NCBI GenBank assembly: GCA_016787805.1
Contig: JAEUTY010000038.1
Span: 1-64,000 of the forward strand
Length of the DNA: 64,000 nucleotides
Origin: Flavobacterium sp.
Lineage (GTDB): Bacteria > Bacteroidota > Bacteroidia > Flavobacteriales > Flavobacteriaceae
Reading direction: 5' to 3'
Of the stretch, positions 26,243-36,044 are shown piece by piece. Each line of letters begins with the position of its first letter. The first letter of the stretch is position 1. The notes under the pieces were generated by a model that was given only the letters and a program-made list of their open reading frames with translations, was not told where the DNA came from and searched no databases. Made by a program: the position numbers and the translations under genes.

Positions 26243-27400
26243 ATGAAAGAAATAAAATCCGTAGAGTACGGACTAGAGAAAATATTTGAAGGAGCACAAG
26301 ATTTCCTTCCGCTTTTAGGAACTGATTATGTTGAGTTTTACGTAGGAAATGCCAAACAATCAGCACATTATTACAAAACGGCTTTTGGATTCCAGTCGCA
26401 CGCCTACAAAGGTTTGGAAACAGGTTCAAGAGACGAAGTAAGTTATGTTTTAAAACAAGACAAAATTCGCTTGGTTTTAACAACGCCTTTGACGAGTTCT
26501 TCACCAATCAATGAGCATTTACGTAAACACGGTGATGGTGTAAAAGTGATTGCGCTTTGGGTAGAAGATGCCAAATCAGCATGGGAAGAAACCACCAAGC
26601 GTGGCGCCAAATCGTTTATGGAACCAACCATTGAAAAAGACGAGCATGGAGAAGTAGTTCGTTCGGGAATTTACACTTACGGCGAAACAGTTCACATTTT
26701 TGTAGAAAGAAAAAACTATAACGGTCTATTTTTGCCAGGATTTGTAGAATGGAAATCCGATTACAATCCAGAACCTCTTGGGTTAAAATATATCGACCAT
26801 ATGGTGGGAAATGTGGGTTGGGGCGAAATGAACCAATGGGTGAAATGGTACGAAGACGTTATGGGATTTGAAAATTTCCTTTCGTTTGACGATACCCAAA
26901 TCCATACGGAATACTCAGCTTTAATGAGTAAAGTAATGAGTAACGGTAACGGCAGAATTAAATTTCCAATTAACGAACCTGCCAAAGGAAACAAAAAATC
27001 ACAGATTGAAGAATACATCGATTTTTATGAAGGTCCAGGTTGCCAACACATTGCGGTTGCTACCGATGACATCATCAAAACGGTGGCGGGATTAAAAGCC
27101 AGAGGAGTTGAATTTTTACCACCACCACCACAAGCGTATTACGATGATATTCCCCGAAGATTGGGCGTTCATATGGATATGATGAAAGAAGACATCAAAG
27201 AATTGCAAAAACTTTCCATTTTAGTTGATGCTGATGAAGATGGTTATTTGTTGCAAATATTCACCAAACCTGTCGAAGATCGTCCAACGCTTTTCTTTGA
27301 AATCATCCAAAGGATGGGAGCAAAAGGATTCGGTGCAGGTAATTTCAAAGCGCTTTTTGAGTCGATTGAACGCGAACAGGCTTTGAGGGGAACGCTCTAA
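26243..27400 (+). CDS. hppD: 4-hydroxyphenylpyruvate dioxygenase
   Basis: Fe(II) enzyme making homogentisate from 4-hydroxyphenylpyruvate, the step before hmgA. It is 385 residues with two vicinal-oxygen-chelate halves. The iron triad is visible: His in YIDHMVGNV, His in GPGCQHIAVAT, Glu in LFFEIIQR. The Gly-rich C-terminal FGAGNFKALF matches the family helix that gates the active site. The leader matches that of hmgA, implying shared control. Confidence 0.95.
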   Translation: MKEIKSVEYGLEKIFEGAQDFLPLLGTDYVEFYVGNAKQSAHYYKTAFGFQSHAYKGLETGSRDEVSYVLKQDKIRLVLTTPLTSSSPINEHLRKHGDGVKVIALWVEDAKSAWEETTKRGAKSFMEPTIEKDEHGEVVRSGIYTYGETVHIFVERKNYNGLFLPGFVEWKSDYNPEPLGLKYIDHMVGNVGWGEMNQWVKWYEDVMGFENFLSFDDTQIHTEYSALMSKVMSNGNGRIKFPINEPAKGNKKSQIEEYIDFYEGPGCQHIAVATDDIIKTVAGLKARGVEFLPPPPQAYYDDIPRRLGVHMDMMKEDIKELQKLSILVDADEDGYLLQIFTKPVEDRPTLFFEIIQRMGAKGFGAGNFKALFESIEREQALRGTL

Positions 27401-27481
27401 AAAGTTAAATTTATTAAACAATAACCAAAATACAACGTTGTAGTGATGCTGTTTTTGATAAAAATGTGTTAAAATTGATTT

Positions 27482-27517
27482 TTTGATAAGAATAATTTAA
27501 AAACAGTTGTACATTTG
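27482..27517 (+). promoter_or_regulatory. Promoter of a candidate small RNA
   Basis: TTTG at 27482-27485 and a perfect -7 box TACATTTG at 27510-27517, 24 bases apart, a little wide for the consensus. The predicted start is near 27522. No gene begins nearby. Confidence 0.5.
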
Positions 27518-27521
27518 CAAT

Positions 27522-27636
27522 CACAAAAAGAGAAGGAGTGGTTTCCTTTAATTTTTATATAAGTTTTTCATAATTTATAGTTTTTGGTTGGTTAATAGCA
27601 TAAAAACTCAGTCATTTTATTGACTGAGTTTTTTTG
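27522..27636 (+). ncRNA. Candidate small RNA, about 110 nt
   Basis: The stretch from the predicted start to the strong terminator at 27602-27636 has no ORF and forms a promoter-transcript-terminator unit between hppD and the DUF3108 gene. A small AAGGA...TCCTT stem near 27532-27550 is visible. It might instead be a long leader with attenuation for the downstream gene. No Rfam family could be tested here. Confidence 0.45.
27602..27636 (+). terminator. Strong intrinsic terminator
   Basis: AAAAACTCAGTCA and TGACTGAGTTTTT form a 13-base-pair stem with a six-base loop and a T-run. It lies about 200 bases after hppD and 60 before the next gene. Confidence 0.92.
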
Positions 27637-27694
27637 TTTTAATACATTTGGAACAAAAATTGTACTACAGTATCTAAATCAATTAAATGTAAAA

Positions 27695-28483
27695 ATGAAA
27701 AAGATTATTTTATTAGGGTTGTTTTTGTTGACTGTAAGCTTTAATCAAATTGAAACTACACAGAAAGAATCTTCTTTCGATACTGGAGAATTTTTTAAGT
27801 TTAGAATTCATTATGGAATGGTAACTGCCGGTTATGCTACTCTCGAAGTTAAAGAAGCAGTTAAAAATAATAAAAAAGTTTTTCACGCTATCGGAAACGG
27901 TTATACTACTGGAATGACGAAGTTTTTTTTCAAAGTAGAAGACAATTACCAAAGTTTTTTTGATAAAACGACAGGGAAACCCTATCAATATGTTCGAAAA
28001 ATTGATGAAGGAGGCTATACTAAAAACCAAGAAGGCTTTTTTAATCAAGACAAAAATACTATCTTAGTAAAAGATTATAAAAACAAAACCGAAAACACTT
28101 TTTCTACTCCTGAAAACGTACAAGATATCGTATCTACTTTTTATTATTTAAGAAATCATCCCAACGTTGATAAACTTAAAGTGGGTGAATCGATAATTGT
28201 GGATATGTTTTTTGATGATGAAACGTTCAAATTTAAACTCAAATTAATCGGAAATGAGGATATAGAGACTAAATTCGGAACAGTAAAAACATTGGTTTTC
28301 AGGCCATTGGTGCAATCAGGAAGGGTTTTTAAAGAAGAAGAAAGTTTGACCGTTTGGATAACAGATGACGAAAATAAAATTCCAGTTAGAATAAAAGCTA
28401 GTTTGGCCGTTGGATCACTTAAGGCCGATTTAGAATCTTTTAAAGGACTTAAAAATCCTTTTTATATTAAAGTAAAAAAATAA
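27695..28483 (+). CDS. DUF3108-domain exported protein
   Basis: 262 residues from the ATG at 27695, with a signal peptide (residues 1-18) and a beta-rich body whose FDTGEFFKFRIHYG and AGYATLEV segments match DUF3108. The domain's role is unknown; it is periplasmic or outer-membrane in location by prediction. Its stop overlaps the start of the tryptophan 2,3-dioxygenase gene (TAATG), so the two are coupled. The earlier in-frame start at 27620 lies inside the terminator stem and is rejected. Confidence 0.82.
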   Translation: MKKIILLGLFLLTVSFNQIETTQKESSFDTGEFFKFRIHYGMVTAGYATLEVKEAVKNNKKVFHAIGNGYTTGMTKFFFKVEDNYQSFFDKTTGKPYQYVRKIDEGGYTKNQEGFFNQDKNTILVKDYKNKTENTFSTPENVQDIVSTFYYLRNHPNVDKLKVGESIIVDMFFDDETFKFKLKLIGNEDIETKFGTVKTLVFRPLVQSGRVFKEEESLTVWITDDENKIPVRIKASLAVGSLKADLESFKGLKNPFYIKVKK

Positions 28484-29409
28484 TGACTACAGAAACCAAC
28501 CAACTAATACAAGAACTTGAAAGAAAATTTGATGCCATTAATCAAAAAACAGACACACATTTAGAAGGATTACTTTGGGCAAAACCCATTACTTATTGGG
28601 ATTATATTCAAACGGATGCTTTGCTAAATCTGCAAACACAAAGAACGCTTCTGCCCGATGAAATGGTATTTATTATGTACCATCAGGTCAATGAATTGCT
28701 CTTCAAAATGATACTTTGGGAAATCAAACAGGTTTGTCATTGTGAAAAGCCTGAAACCCATTTTTTTGCCGAGCGTTTAACCCGAATTTCAAGGTATTTT
28801 GATATGCTCACCACTTCATTTGATATCATGGGAGACGGAATGGAAGTGGAACAATACATGAAATTTCGAAATACATTAACTCCTGCTAGTGGTTTTCAAA
28901 GTGCCCAATACCGATTAATTGAATTTGCTTCTACCGATTTAATAAACCTAATTGATTACCGATTCAGAGCAACCATCGATCGCAATACGCCTTATTCACA
29001 TGCTTTCGAGCATTTGTATTGGCAAGCGGCAGGCAAAGATTATCACACAGGCGAAAAATCATATTTAATTCTTGAATTCGAAAGAAAATATAAAGACGAG
29101 TTTTTGCGTTTTATGGAAGAATACAACACCATTAATATTTGGCAAAAATTCAAACAATTACCCGAAGCCGATCAAAATGACGAAAAACTAAGAGCAGCCA
29201 TGCGTCATTATGATAAAACAGTAAATATTACTTGGGTAATGGGTCATTTAAATGCTGCCAAAAAATACATTGAAAGCGGACATGGTTCTGGCGAAGCAAC
29301 CGGCGGAAGTGATTGGAAAAAATACATGCATCCAAAGTACCAAAGACGTATTTTCTTCCCTGAATTATGGTCGGAAGAAGAGTTGAAAAATTGGGGTGAA
29401 GACTGTTAA
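28483..29409 (+). CDS. kynA: Tryptophan 2,3-dioxygenase
   Basis: Haem enzyme opening tryptophan to N-formylkynurenine. It is 308 residues, and the helical TDO pattern includes FIMYHQVNELLFKM near residue 65, GDGMEVEQYMKFRNTLTPA near 123 and GEATGGSDWKKYM near the C-terminus. The proximal haem histidine is probably in WVMGHLNAAKKY. It is coupled to the DUF3108 gene by a one-base overlap. Later kynurenine steps are not in the window. Confidence 0.92.
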   Translation: MTTETNQLIQELERKFDAINQKTDTHLEGLLWAKPITYWDYIQTDALLNLQTQRTLLPDEMVFIMYHQVNELLFKMILWEIKQVCHCEKPETHFFAERLTRISRYFDMLTTSFDIMGDGMEVEQYMKFRNTLTPASGFQSAQYRLIEFASTDLINLIDYRFRATIDRNTPYSHAFEHLYWQAAGKDYHTGEKSYLILEFERKYKDEFLRFMEEYNTINIWQKFKQLPEADQNDEKLRAAMRHYDKTVNITWVMGHLNAAKKYIESGHGSGEATGGSDWKKYMHPKYQRRIFFPELWSEEELKNWGEDC

Positions 29410-29420
29410 AAAAATCACGC

Positions 29421-30761
29421 TTGAAAAAATATTCCATTTTATTACTACTATTATTTTCGCTTTTTTCATGTAAAAAATCGGAAGAAGAGGTTTGGGTTGA
29501 CGAGGTTGAACCTGTAAAACCTATTGTAGATTTTGGAATCAACTTTAGCGATTACAATGTCGATCAAGATACGGTTCAATATTATGATAATTTTACTCGA
29601 ATCTTAAAAAGACAAAATCTTTCCAACAAAAAAATCAATCAAATTATAGAGAAAGTTAAAGATTCTCTCGATTTAAAACTCATCAAACGTAAAAAAGCAT
29701 TTACTTTTTTTAGATCAAAAGACCGTTACAATAAAGTACAATTTATGGTGTTTCAACCCGATCAACTCAATTATATTTTGGTTGATTTGCGCGATTCTAT
29801 TGTGGTTTACAAACAAGCCCGACCACTTACGTTCAAAATCAGAACTATTGCTGGAAAATTAAGTAGTTCTCTCTCTGAAACACTTCGCAACGAAAACATC
29901 GACATTTCGATAAAGAAGAAATTAATCAAAGTATATGCATGGTCAATCGATTTCTTCAAATCAAAAAAAGGAGACAAATTTGCTATTAGTTTTACCGAAC
30001 GATATATCAATGATACTATTTACGACGGAATCGATAGTTTGCGCTGCGCCTTTTTTGAATACAAAGGAAAAAAAATCTATGCTTTTCCATTCGTCCAAGA
30101 CAGCATCAAAGGGAAAACCGATTATTATGATGATGAAGGAAATGCTTTGCGGAATTTCTTCTTAAAAGCACCTTTGAAAGTCATCAATATAACCTCAAAA
30201 TATACTTTAAAACGGTTTCATCCTGTGCAACAAATATGGAAACCGCATTACGGAACCGATTATGCTGCACCAACAGGAACACCAATTATGACAACAGCTA
30301 CAGGTGTAGTCGAAATGGCTGGATATACTGCTGGAAACGGAAATTTTGTGAAAGTAAAGCACGATAAAACGTATTCCACACAGTACCTTCACATGTCTAA
30401 AATTTTGGTCAAAAGAGGGCAATCTGTAAAACAAGGTGATATCATTGGAAAAGTAGGAAGCACAGGTTTGGCATCAGGACCTCACGTGTGTTATCGCTTT
30501 TGGAAAAACGGAAAAGAAGTGGATGCACTAAAACTCAAGTTACCCAACTCAGAGCCAATGGATGCCAAAAACAAACCGCGTTATTTTAAATACATTACAC
30601 CATTAAAACGCGAATTGGATAGTGTTGCCGCAGTTAAATTCAAAGAGCCTTTTCGTTTTGAACCACCTAAGCCAAGAAAAGAAGAACCCGAACCAATCGT
30701 TGAAGAGGAACAACCAAAATCCAAAAAAGCATCGAAATCTAAAAAGAAAAAAAGAAGATAA
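29421..30761 (+). CDS. M23-family peptidase lipoprotein
   Basis: 446 residues translated from a TTG, because the lipobox FSC (C17) demands a start here. The LytM/M23 domain shows HYGTD (H276, D280), H324 in YLHMSK and GPHVCYRF (H355, C357). M23 peptidases cut peptide bonds in peptidoglycan, and the zinc ligand usually given by the second His of H-x-H is here Cys357. The C-terminus is a low-complexity Lys/Glu tail. It is 11 bases after kynA, a possible operon end. Confidence 0.87.
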   Translation: MKKYSILLLLLFSLFSCKKSEEEVWVDEVEPVKPIVDFGINFSDYNVDQDTVQYYDNFTRILKRQNLSNKKINQIIEKVKDSLDLKLIKRKKAFTFFRSKDRYNKVQFMVFQPDQLNYILVDLRDSIVVYKQARPLTFKIRTIAGKLSSSLSETLRNENIDISIKKKLIKVYAWSIDFFKSKKGDKFAISFTERYINDTIYDGIDSLRCAFFEYKGKKIYAFPFVQDSIKGKTDYYDDEGNALRNFFLKAPLKVINITSKYTLKRFHPVQQIWKPHYGTDYAAPTGTPIMTTATGVVEMAGYTAGNGNFVKVKHDKTYSTQYLHMSKILVKRGQSVKQGDIIGKVGSTGLASGPHVCYRFWKNGKEVDALKLKLPNSEPMDAKNKPRYFKYITPLKRELDSVAAVKFKEPFRFEPPKPRKEEPEPIVEEEQPKSKKASKSKKKKRR

Positions 30762-30801
30762 TTAGATTTCAAAATTGCTTTTTATTCCTTAAACAATAGT
30801 G

Positions 30802-30809
30802 TATTTTTG
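30802..30809 (+). promoter_or_regulatory. -7 box TATTTTTG before pgi
   Basis: Matches TAnnTTTG; a TTG lies 24 bases upstream (30775). It predicts a leader of about 16 bases to the ATG at 30829 and argues against the upstream GTG at 30799. Confidence 0.5.
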
Positions 30810-30828
30810 CAGTTCAAATACTATTGCA

Positions 30829-32484
30829 ATGACACTTTCTAAAATTAATCCAACATCAACTGCTGCTTGGCAAAAATTAAACCAACATTTTACAGAAATG
30901 CAAAACAACTCTATCAAAGAGCTATTTGCAAATGATATTTCGAGAGCAGAAAATTTTCACATCGAATGGAACGATTTTTTAATAGATTATTCAAAAAATA
31001 ATATTACCCAAGAAACCGTCGACTTATTGTTGGAATTGGTGAATGAAATTGAATTAAAAAAGGCAATTTCAAGCTATTTCAACGGTGATTTAATCAACCA
31101 AACCGAGAATAGAGCGGTGCTTCATTCTGCATTACGCGCTCCGCAAACAACTGAGGTTTTGGTAGATGGTAAAAACGTAATGCCCGAAGTTTTTGAAGTC
31201 AAAAGCAAAATTCAAAATTTTTCTCGAGCTATCATTTCTGGAAATAAAAAAGGCTATACTGGAAAACCATTTACTGATGTTGTAAATATTGGTATTGGAG
31301 GCTCAGATCTAGGTCCAGCAATGGTCGTTGAAGCATTGCAGTTTTACAAAAATCATTTGAACGTTCATTTTGTTTCCAATGTAGATGGCGATCATGTGAA
31401 CGAGATTATTAAAAAAGTGAATCCTGAAACCACTTTATTCGTAATTGTTTCAAAAACCTTTACAACCCAAGAAACCTTATCCAATTCGGAAACCATCCGT
31501 TCTTGGTTTTTGCAATCAGCAACTCAAGAGGATGTAGCCAAACATTTCGTTGCGGTTTCAACCAATATCCAAAAAGTAACCGAATTTGGTATCGACAACA
31601 ATAATGTTTTCCCAATGTGGGATTGGGTTGGCGGACGATTTTCGCTGTGGAGTGCCGTTGGTCTTTCGATAAGTTTGGCTGTCGGTTTTGATCATTTTGA
31701 CAAATTGTTAAAAGGAGCCAACGCAATGGACAACCATTTCAAAGAGGCCGATTTCAAACAAAACGCTCCTGTTATTTTAGCTTTATTAAGTGTTTGGTAC
31801 AACAACTTTTTTGGAGCCGAAAGCGAAGCGTTAATTCCTTATACTCAATATTTGCAAAAGTTAGCGCCTTATTTACAGCAAGGTATAATGGAAAGCAATG
31901 GAAAAAGTATTGGTCGCGATGGTAAACCAGTCAATTACCAAACTGGAACAATCATTTGGGGCGAACCAGGAACCAACTCACAACACGCCTTTTTTCAACT
32001 GATTCATCAAGGAACTAAATTAATTCCCACCGATTTTATTGGGTTTGTAGAACCATTATATGGCAACGAAGATCATCATAATAAGCTAATGTCGAACTTT
32101 TTTGCTCAAACAGAGGCACTTTTAAATGGTAAAACAGAAGCTCAAGTAAAAGCCGAATTTGAAAAACAAGGAATTGTCGGTGAGAAAGCTAATTTCCTTC
32201 TGCCATTTAAAGTTTTCACAGGCAACAAACCAACCAATACCATTTTAATTCAAAAATTAACTCCAGAAACTCTAGGTTCATTGATTGCTTTATACGAACA
32301 CAAAATATTCGTACAAGGCGTGATTTGGAATATTTTCAGTTATGATCAATGGGGAGTTGAATTGGGAAAACAATTAGCAAATTCGATTTTATCAGAAATT
32401 GAATCTAAGAAAGTGGCGACTCACGATAATTCCACACAGTTTTTATTAAATCATTTCTTACAGTCTAAAAAACAGCTTTCCTAA
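30829..32484 (+). CDS. pgi: Glucose-6-phosphate isomerase
   Basis: Interconverts glucose 6-phosphate and fructose 6-phosphate. It is 551 residues from the ATG at 30829. The sugar-phosphate binding site [12 protein letters not shown], the signature [16 protein letters not shown], and the [12 protein letters not shown] region are present. It appears monocistronic, followed by a 172-base gap before the TonB receptor in which no structured feature was seen. Confidence 0.97.
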   Translation: MTLSKINPTSTAAWQKLNQHFTEMQNNSIKELFANDISRAENFHIEWNDFLIDYSKNNITQETVDLLLELVNEIELKKAISSYFNGDLINQTENRAVLHSALRAPQTTEVLVDGKNVMPEVFEVKSKIQNFSRAIISGNKKGYTGKPFTDVVNIGIGGSDLGPAMVVEALQFYKNHLNVHFVSNVDGDHVNEIIKKVNPETTLFVIVSKTFTTQETLSNSETIRSWFLQSATQEDVAKHFVAVSTNIQKVTEFGIDNNNVFPMWDWVGGRFSLWSAVGLSISLAVGFDHFDKLLKGANAMDNHFKEADFKQNAPVILALLSVWYNNFFGAESEALIPYTQYLQKLAPYLQQGIMESNGKSIGRDGKPVNYQTGTIIWGEPGTNSQHAFFQLIHQGTKLIPTDFIGFVEPLYGNEDHHNKLMSNFFAQTEALLNGKTEAQVKAEFEKQGIVGEKANFLLPFKVFTGNKPTNTILIQKLTPETLGSLIALYEHKIFVQGVIWNIFSYDQWGVELGKQLANSILSEIESKKVATHDNSTQFLLNHFLQSKKQLS

Positions 32485-32656
32485 ATAATACAGTATATCT
32501 TTTGTTTTTGTTATAATTTTGAAAATTTTTTAAAAAAAGCGCATATACGTCTGATACATTGAGAATTGTTCAAGATTTTTTCAATTGTTAACATTTTCTT
32601 AACACACGTCCATCAATTTATTAAGAAATTTGCGGAAAATTTTAACTTAATCAAAA

Positions 32657-35470
32657 ATGAAAAATTTAAGAACTAATTTACTAACAGGTTTGTTTTTTCT
32701 TATCACAACATTCGCCTTTTCGCAAGGTAAAATCAAAGGTGTTGTTGTAGATAGCGATTTGAACGGATCTTTGCCTGGTGTAAACGTTGTAGTAAAAGGC
32801 TCAACGACTGGAACTACAACTGATTCAGATGGAAAATTTATTATTAATTCTTCTTCAGCTTCAGGTCAAATCGTATTAACCTATATCGGATTTAGATCAC
32901 AGACTGTAAATTTTGCTGTAAAAAATGGTGAAACGGTTGATTTAGGTACAATCAAACTTTCCGCTGAATCAAATCAATTGGAAGAAGTAGTAATTAAGAG
33001 TACTGTTATTGATGTAGCTAAAGACAGAAAAACACCAGTAGCGGTTTCAACAATTAAGGCTTCTGAAATAGTTCAAAAATTAGGAAATCAAGAATTTCCA
33101 GAAATTTTAAAAAGTACACCTTCTGTTTATGCCACTAAAGCAGGTGGTGGTTTTGGTGATTCAAGAGTTACCATTAGAGGATTTGCTCAAGAAAATATTG
33201 CAGTGATGATCAATGGTGTACCTGTTAATGATATGGAAAACAGTCGTGTTTTCTGGAGTAACTGGGCAGGTTTATCGGATGTAACTTCTTCTATGCAAGT
33301 ACAAAGAGGTTTAGGTTCTTCTAAATTAGCCATTTCTTCAGTTGGAGGAACAATCAATATTATTACTAGATCTTCAGACATGAAAGAAGGCGGAATTATT
33401 TCTGCTTCTGTAGCAAATGATGATTACCTTAAAACACAGGTTTCTTACAATACTGGTAAAATGAAAAATGGGCTTTCTGCCTCAGTTTTATTAAGCCAAA
33501 CAAGAGGTGATGGTTATGTAGATGCAACTCGCTTTCAAGGAGCCAATTACTACATTGCTTTAGGATATGAATTCAATCCAAAAAGTGATATTCAATTTAC
33601 ATTTACAGGTGCTCCTCAATGGCACGATCAAAGAGGTACAGCCATAACAATTGCTGACTACATCAAATACGGTCAAGATGGAGATCCAAACATCAGATAT
33701 AATGCTGATTGGGGTTACTTAAACGGAAGTGCATTTAACTTCAGAACCAATTACTACCACAAACCAGTAATGTCGTTAAATTGGGATTACAAAATGTCTG
33801 ACAAAATGAAATTATCGGCTGTTGCGTATGCCTCTTGGGGTCGTGGTGGTGGAGCAAATGCTACGGGTAGAATAAGAGGATTTGCCAATACTCACGCTAA
33901 TTTTAGAAAAGCAGATGGAACAATTGATGTAGAAAAGATTTTTGCATACAATTCAGGTCAATCAGTTGCTATTGGAAGTTCAACATTTATTAGAGATTTA
34001 ACAAACGGTATCTATTTGAGTAATTCTGTTACATCAAATCCTCAACCGACTAACAATCTAGCTGCTAATGGTATTTCTAAAATATCATCAATCAATTCTC
34101 ACGATTGGTATGGTGGAGTAGCAAACTTAAATACAAAATTAAGCAGCAAATTAACCTTAGATTTTGGTGTGGATGTTAGAACTTATAAAGGTATCCACTA
34201 TCAAAACGTTAATGATTTATTGGGTTCTACAGCATTCCAAGATTACTACAATTCATCTAACGGAGATATCAACGATCAAAACAGAATTTTGTATCAAACG
34301 TATGAAGTTACACCAAGTTTCAATCCATTTTTTAATGTTGATCACCAACAAAAGGTAAATTACAATAACGATGGAAATGTAAACTGGCTAGGAGCATTTA
34401 CTCAATTGGAATATACTTCTGAAAAATTGACTGCTTTTGTTCAAGCTGCTGTTTCACAACAAGGATTCAAAAGAGTAGATTATTTCAAATACGCTTCAAC
34501 AGATCCATTGTCTTCAACAGATTATGAAAAAATATTAGGCGGAAATGTAAAAGCGGGTGCTAACTACAACATCAATAAAAACCACAATGTTTTTGTTAAC
34601 GCAGGTTACTATTCAAAACAACCAAATTTCAACAATGTTTACCCAAATAATGCGTCTTTAGTAAACGGTAATTTAACTAACGAAAAAGTTACTGGAATTG
34701 AAGCAGGTTACGGTTTCCGTTCAGCTAAATTTAATGCAAACGTAAATTTATATAACACGGTTTGGACCGATCGTTACCTAAGAAGTAGTTCAGGTATTGC
34801 TGTTGCTAATATTGGAGGTTATTTAGATTATACTGGTGTTAGTGAAACACACAGAGGTGTTGAAGTTGACATGAATGCTAAAGTAACTGATAAATTTAAA
34901 GTTAATGCAATGTTCTCTTTTGGAGATTGGTTCTACAACGGAGATAGCGTTAGCAATGAGTATGATGCTCAAAATAATCCTTATGAAGGAGGAACTCCAG
35001 CTACATTGTATTTAGACAGAGTGAAAGTGGGTAATTCAGCACAAATTACAGCTGCTTTAGGAGCATCTTATGAAGTGTTGAAAGGATTAAGTTTAGATGC
35101 TAATTACAATTATTTTGATAGATTATACGCTAATATTAACCCATCTAATTTCAAAGTTGCAGAAAATAAAGGCTCATTAGAATTGCCAAATTATGGTTTG
35201 GTTGATGCAGGATTGTCTTATAAAATGTTTGTCGGGAAAAATAAATCAAATTCGGTTAATTTCCGTCTTAATGTGAATAACTTGTTCGATGAACTATATA
35301 TTGCTGAAGCAAGTACTAACATTTTTGCTGACGACAACATAAGCAGCTCTAATCCTTCATTAGGAACTTATGAGTCAAATAACAGACTATACAACGGTGT
35401 AGCTGATTCAAACCAAGTATATTTTGGATTTGGTAGAACTTGGAATTTCGGAATTTCATACAACTTCTAA
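32657..35470 (+). CDS. TonB-dependent receptor with carboxypeptidase-D-like N-terminal domain
   Basis: A 937-residue outer-membrane receptor. After the signal peptide (residues 1-22, FAFSQG) comes a CarboxypepD_reg-like domain (about 25-100: GVVVDSDLNGSLPGVNV), then the plug (VTIRGFAQENIAVMINGVP, about 120-230) and a 22-strand barrel ending in NFGISYNF. Uptake of siderophore, vitamin or sugar is possible; there is no SusD partner, so a SusC glycan role is not supported. A strong terminator follows. Confidence 0.92.
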   Translation: MKNLRTNLLTGLFFLITTFAFSQGKIKGVVVDSDLNGSLPGVNVVVKGSTTGTTTDSDGKFIINSSSASGQIVLTYIGFRSQTVNFAVKNGETVDLGTIKLSAESNQLEEVVIKSTVIDVAKDRKTPVAVSTIKASEIVQKLGNQEFPEILKSTPSVYATKAGGGFGDSRVTIRGFAQENIAVMINGVPVNDMENSRVFWSNWAGLSDVTSSMQVQRGLGSSKLAISSVGGTINIITRSSDMKEGGIISASVANDDYLKTQVSYNTGKMKNGLSASVLLSQTRGDGYVDATRFQGANYYIALGYEFNPKSDIQFTFTGAPQWHDQRGTAITIADYIKYGQDGDPNIRYNADWGYLNGSAFNFRTNYYHKPVMSLNWDYKMSDKMKLSAVAYASWGRGGGANATGRIRGFANTHANFRKADGTIDVEKIFAYNSGQSVAIGSSTFIRDLTNGIYLSNSVTSNPQPTNNLAANGISKISSINSHDWYGGVANLNTKLSSKLTLDFGVDVRTYKGIHYQNVNDLLGSTAFQDYYNSSNGDINDQNRILYQTYEVTPSFNPFFNVDHQQKVNYNNDGNVNWLGAFTQLEYTSEKLTAFVQAAVSQQGFKRVDYFKYASTDPLSSTDYEKILGGNVKAGANYNINKNHNVFVNAGYYSKQPNFNNVYPNNASLVNGNLTNEKVTGIEAGYGFRSAKFNANVNLYNTVWTDRYLRSSSGIAVANIGGYLDYTGVSETHRGVEVDMNAKVTDKFKVNAMFSFGDWFYNGDSVSNEYDAQNNPYEGGTPATLYLDRVKVGNSAQITAALGASYEVLKGLSLDANYNYFDRLYANINPSNFKVAENKGSLELPNYGLVDAGLSYKMFVGKNKSNSVNFRLNVNNLFDELYIAEASTNIFADDNISSSNPSLGTYESNNRLYNGVADSNQVYFGFGRTWNFGISYNF

Positions 35471-35492
35471 AAACCAAATTAAATTATAAATT

Positions 35493-35527
35493 AAAACCTC
35501 ATTCGTCTTTCGGATGAGGTTTTTTTT
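35493..35527 (+). terminator. Intrinsic terminator after the TonB receptor
   Basis: AAAACCTCATTCG and CGGATGAGGTTTT around a short loop (one mismatch) with an eight-base T-run. Confidence 0.9.
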
Positions 35528-35538
35528 ATTCTTTTTAT

Positions 35539-35546
35539 TATATTTG
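35539..35546 (+). promoter_or_regulatory. -7 box TATATTTG
   Basis: Perfect match to TAnnTTTG, 23 bases upstream of the ATG of the membrane protein at 35569 and just past the terminator. Confidence 0.5.
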
Positions 35547-35568
35547 TTAAAACAAAATAAACTTTTTC

Positions 35569-35997
35569 ATGTATCATTACGTTCAAAAATTTCATTCAGG
35601 TTGGGCCTACTTGGCACTTTTAGTTATTGCAATTGCAGCTATTAATGCTTTTTCAGGTTGGTTTTCCAAAAGAGAGTTCACCGCCAAAGACAAAAGAATT
35701 GCACTTTTCGGATTAATAGCAACACACCTCCAACTCGTAATTGGCTTTGTATTGTATTTTCTATCTCCAAAAGGGTTAGAATCTTTCGGACAAATGGAAG
35801 ACGCTGAATTGAGATTAACATCACTCGAACATCCGTTGTTAAATATTTTAGCAATCGTTCTAATCACCATTGGTTGGTCGCGTCACAAAAAAGCAGTGGT
35901 AAGTGATTTAAAATTCAAATCCATTTTTGTGTTCTACCTATTAGGATTAATTTTAATATTGGCCCGAATACCATGGAACTCATGGCTTAGTATTTGA
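35569..35997 (+). CDS. Four-helix membrane protein, function unknown
   Basis: 142 residues with four hydrophobic segments (about 12-32, 45-65, 82-100, 115-135) and conserved-looking histidines at H8 (KFHSG), H55 (IATHLQ) and H84 (EHPLL). Homologues are sometimes named cytochrome B or L27 by error; neither is supported here. It may bind haem through the histidines, but this is only a guess. A terminator follows the stop. Confidence 0.7.
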   Translation: MYHYVQKFHSGWAYLALLVIAIAAINAFSGWFSKREFTAKDKRIALFGLIATHLQLVIGFVLYFLSPKGLESFGQMEDAELRLTSLEHPLLNILAIVLITIGWSRHKKAVVSDLKFKSIFVFYLLGLILILARIPWNSWLSI

Positions 35998-36001
35998 TAA
36001 G

Positions 36002-36025
36002 AAAGTCCTGAAAAGGACTTTTTTT
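36002..36025 (+). terminator. Intrinsic terminator
   Basis: AAAGTCCT-gaaa-AGGACTTT with a T-run, a textbook tetraloop hairpin directly after the four-helix membrane protein. Confidence 0.9.
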
Positions 36026-36044
36026 ATCGCAAGGTATTTTATTT

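Noticed and set aside
32657-35470. SusC-type glycan-uptake receptor
   Set aside because: No susD partner or glycan enzymes nearby; kept as a general TonB-dependent receptor.
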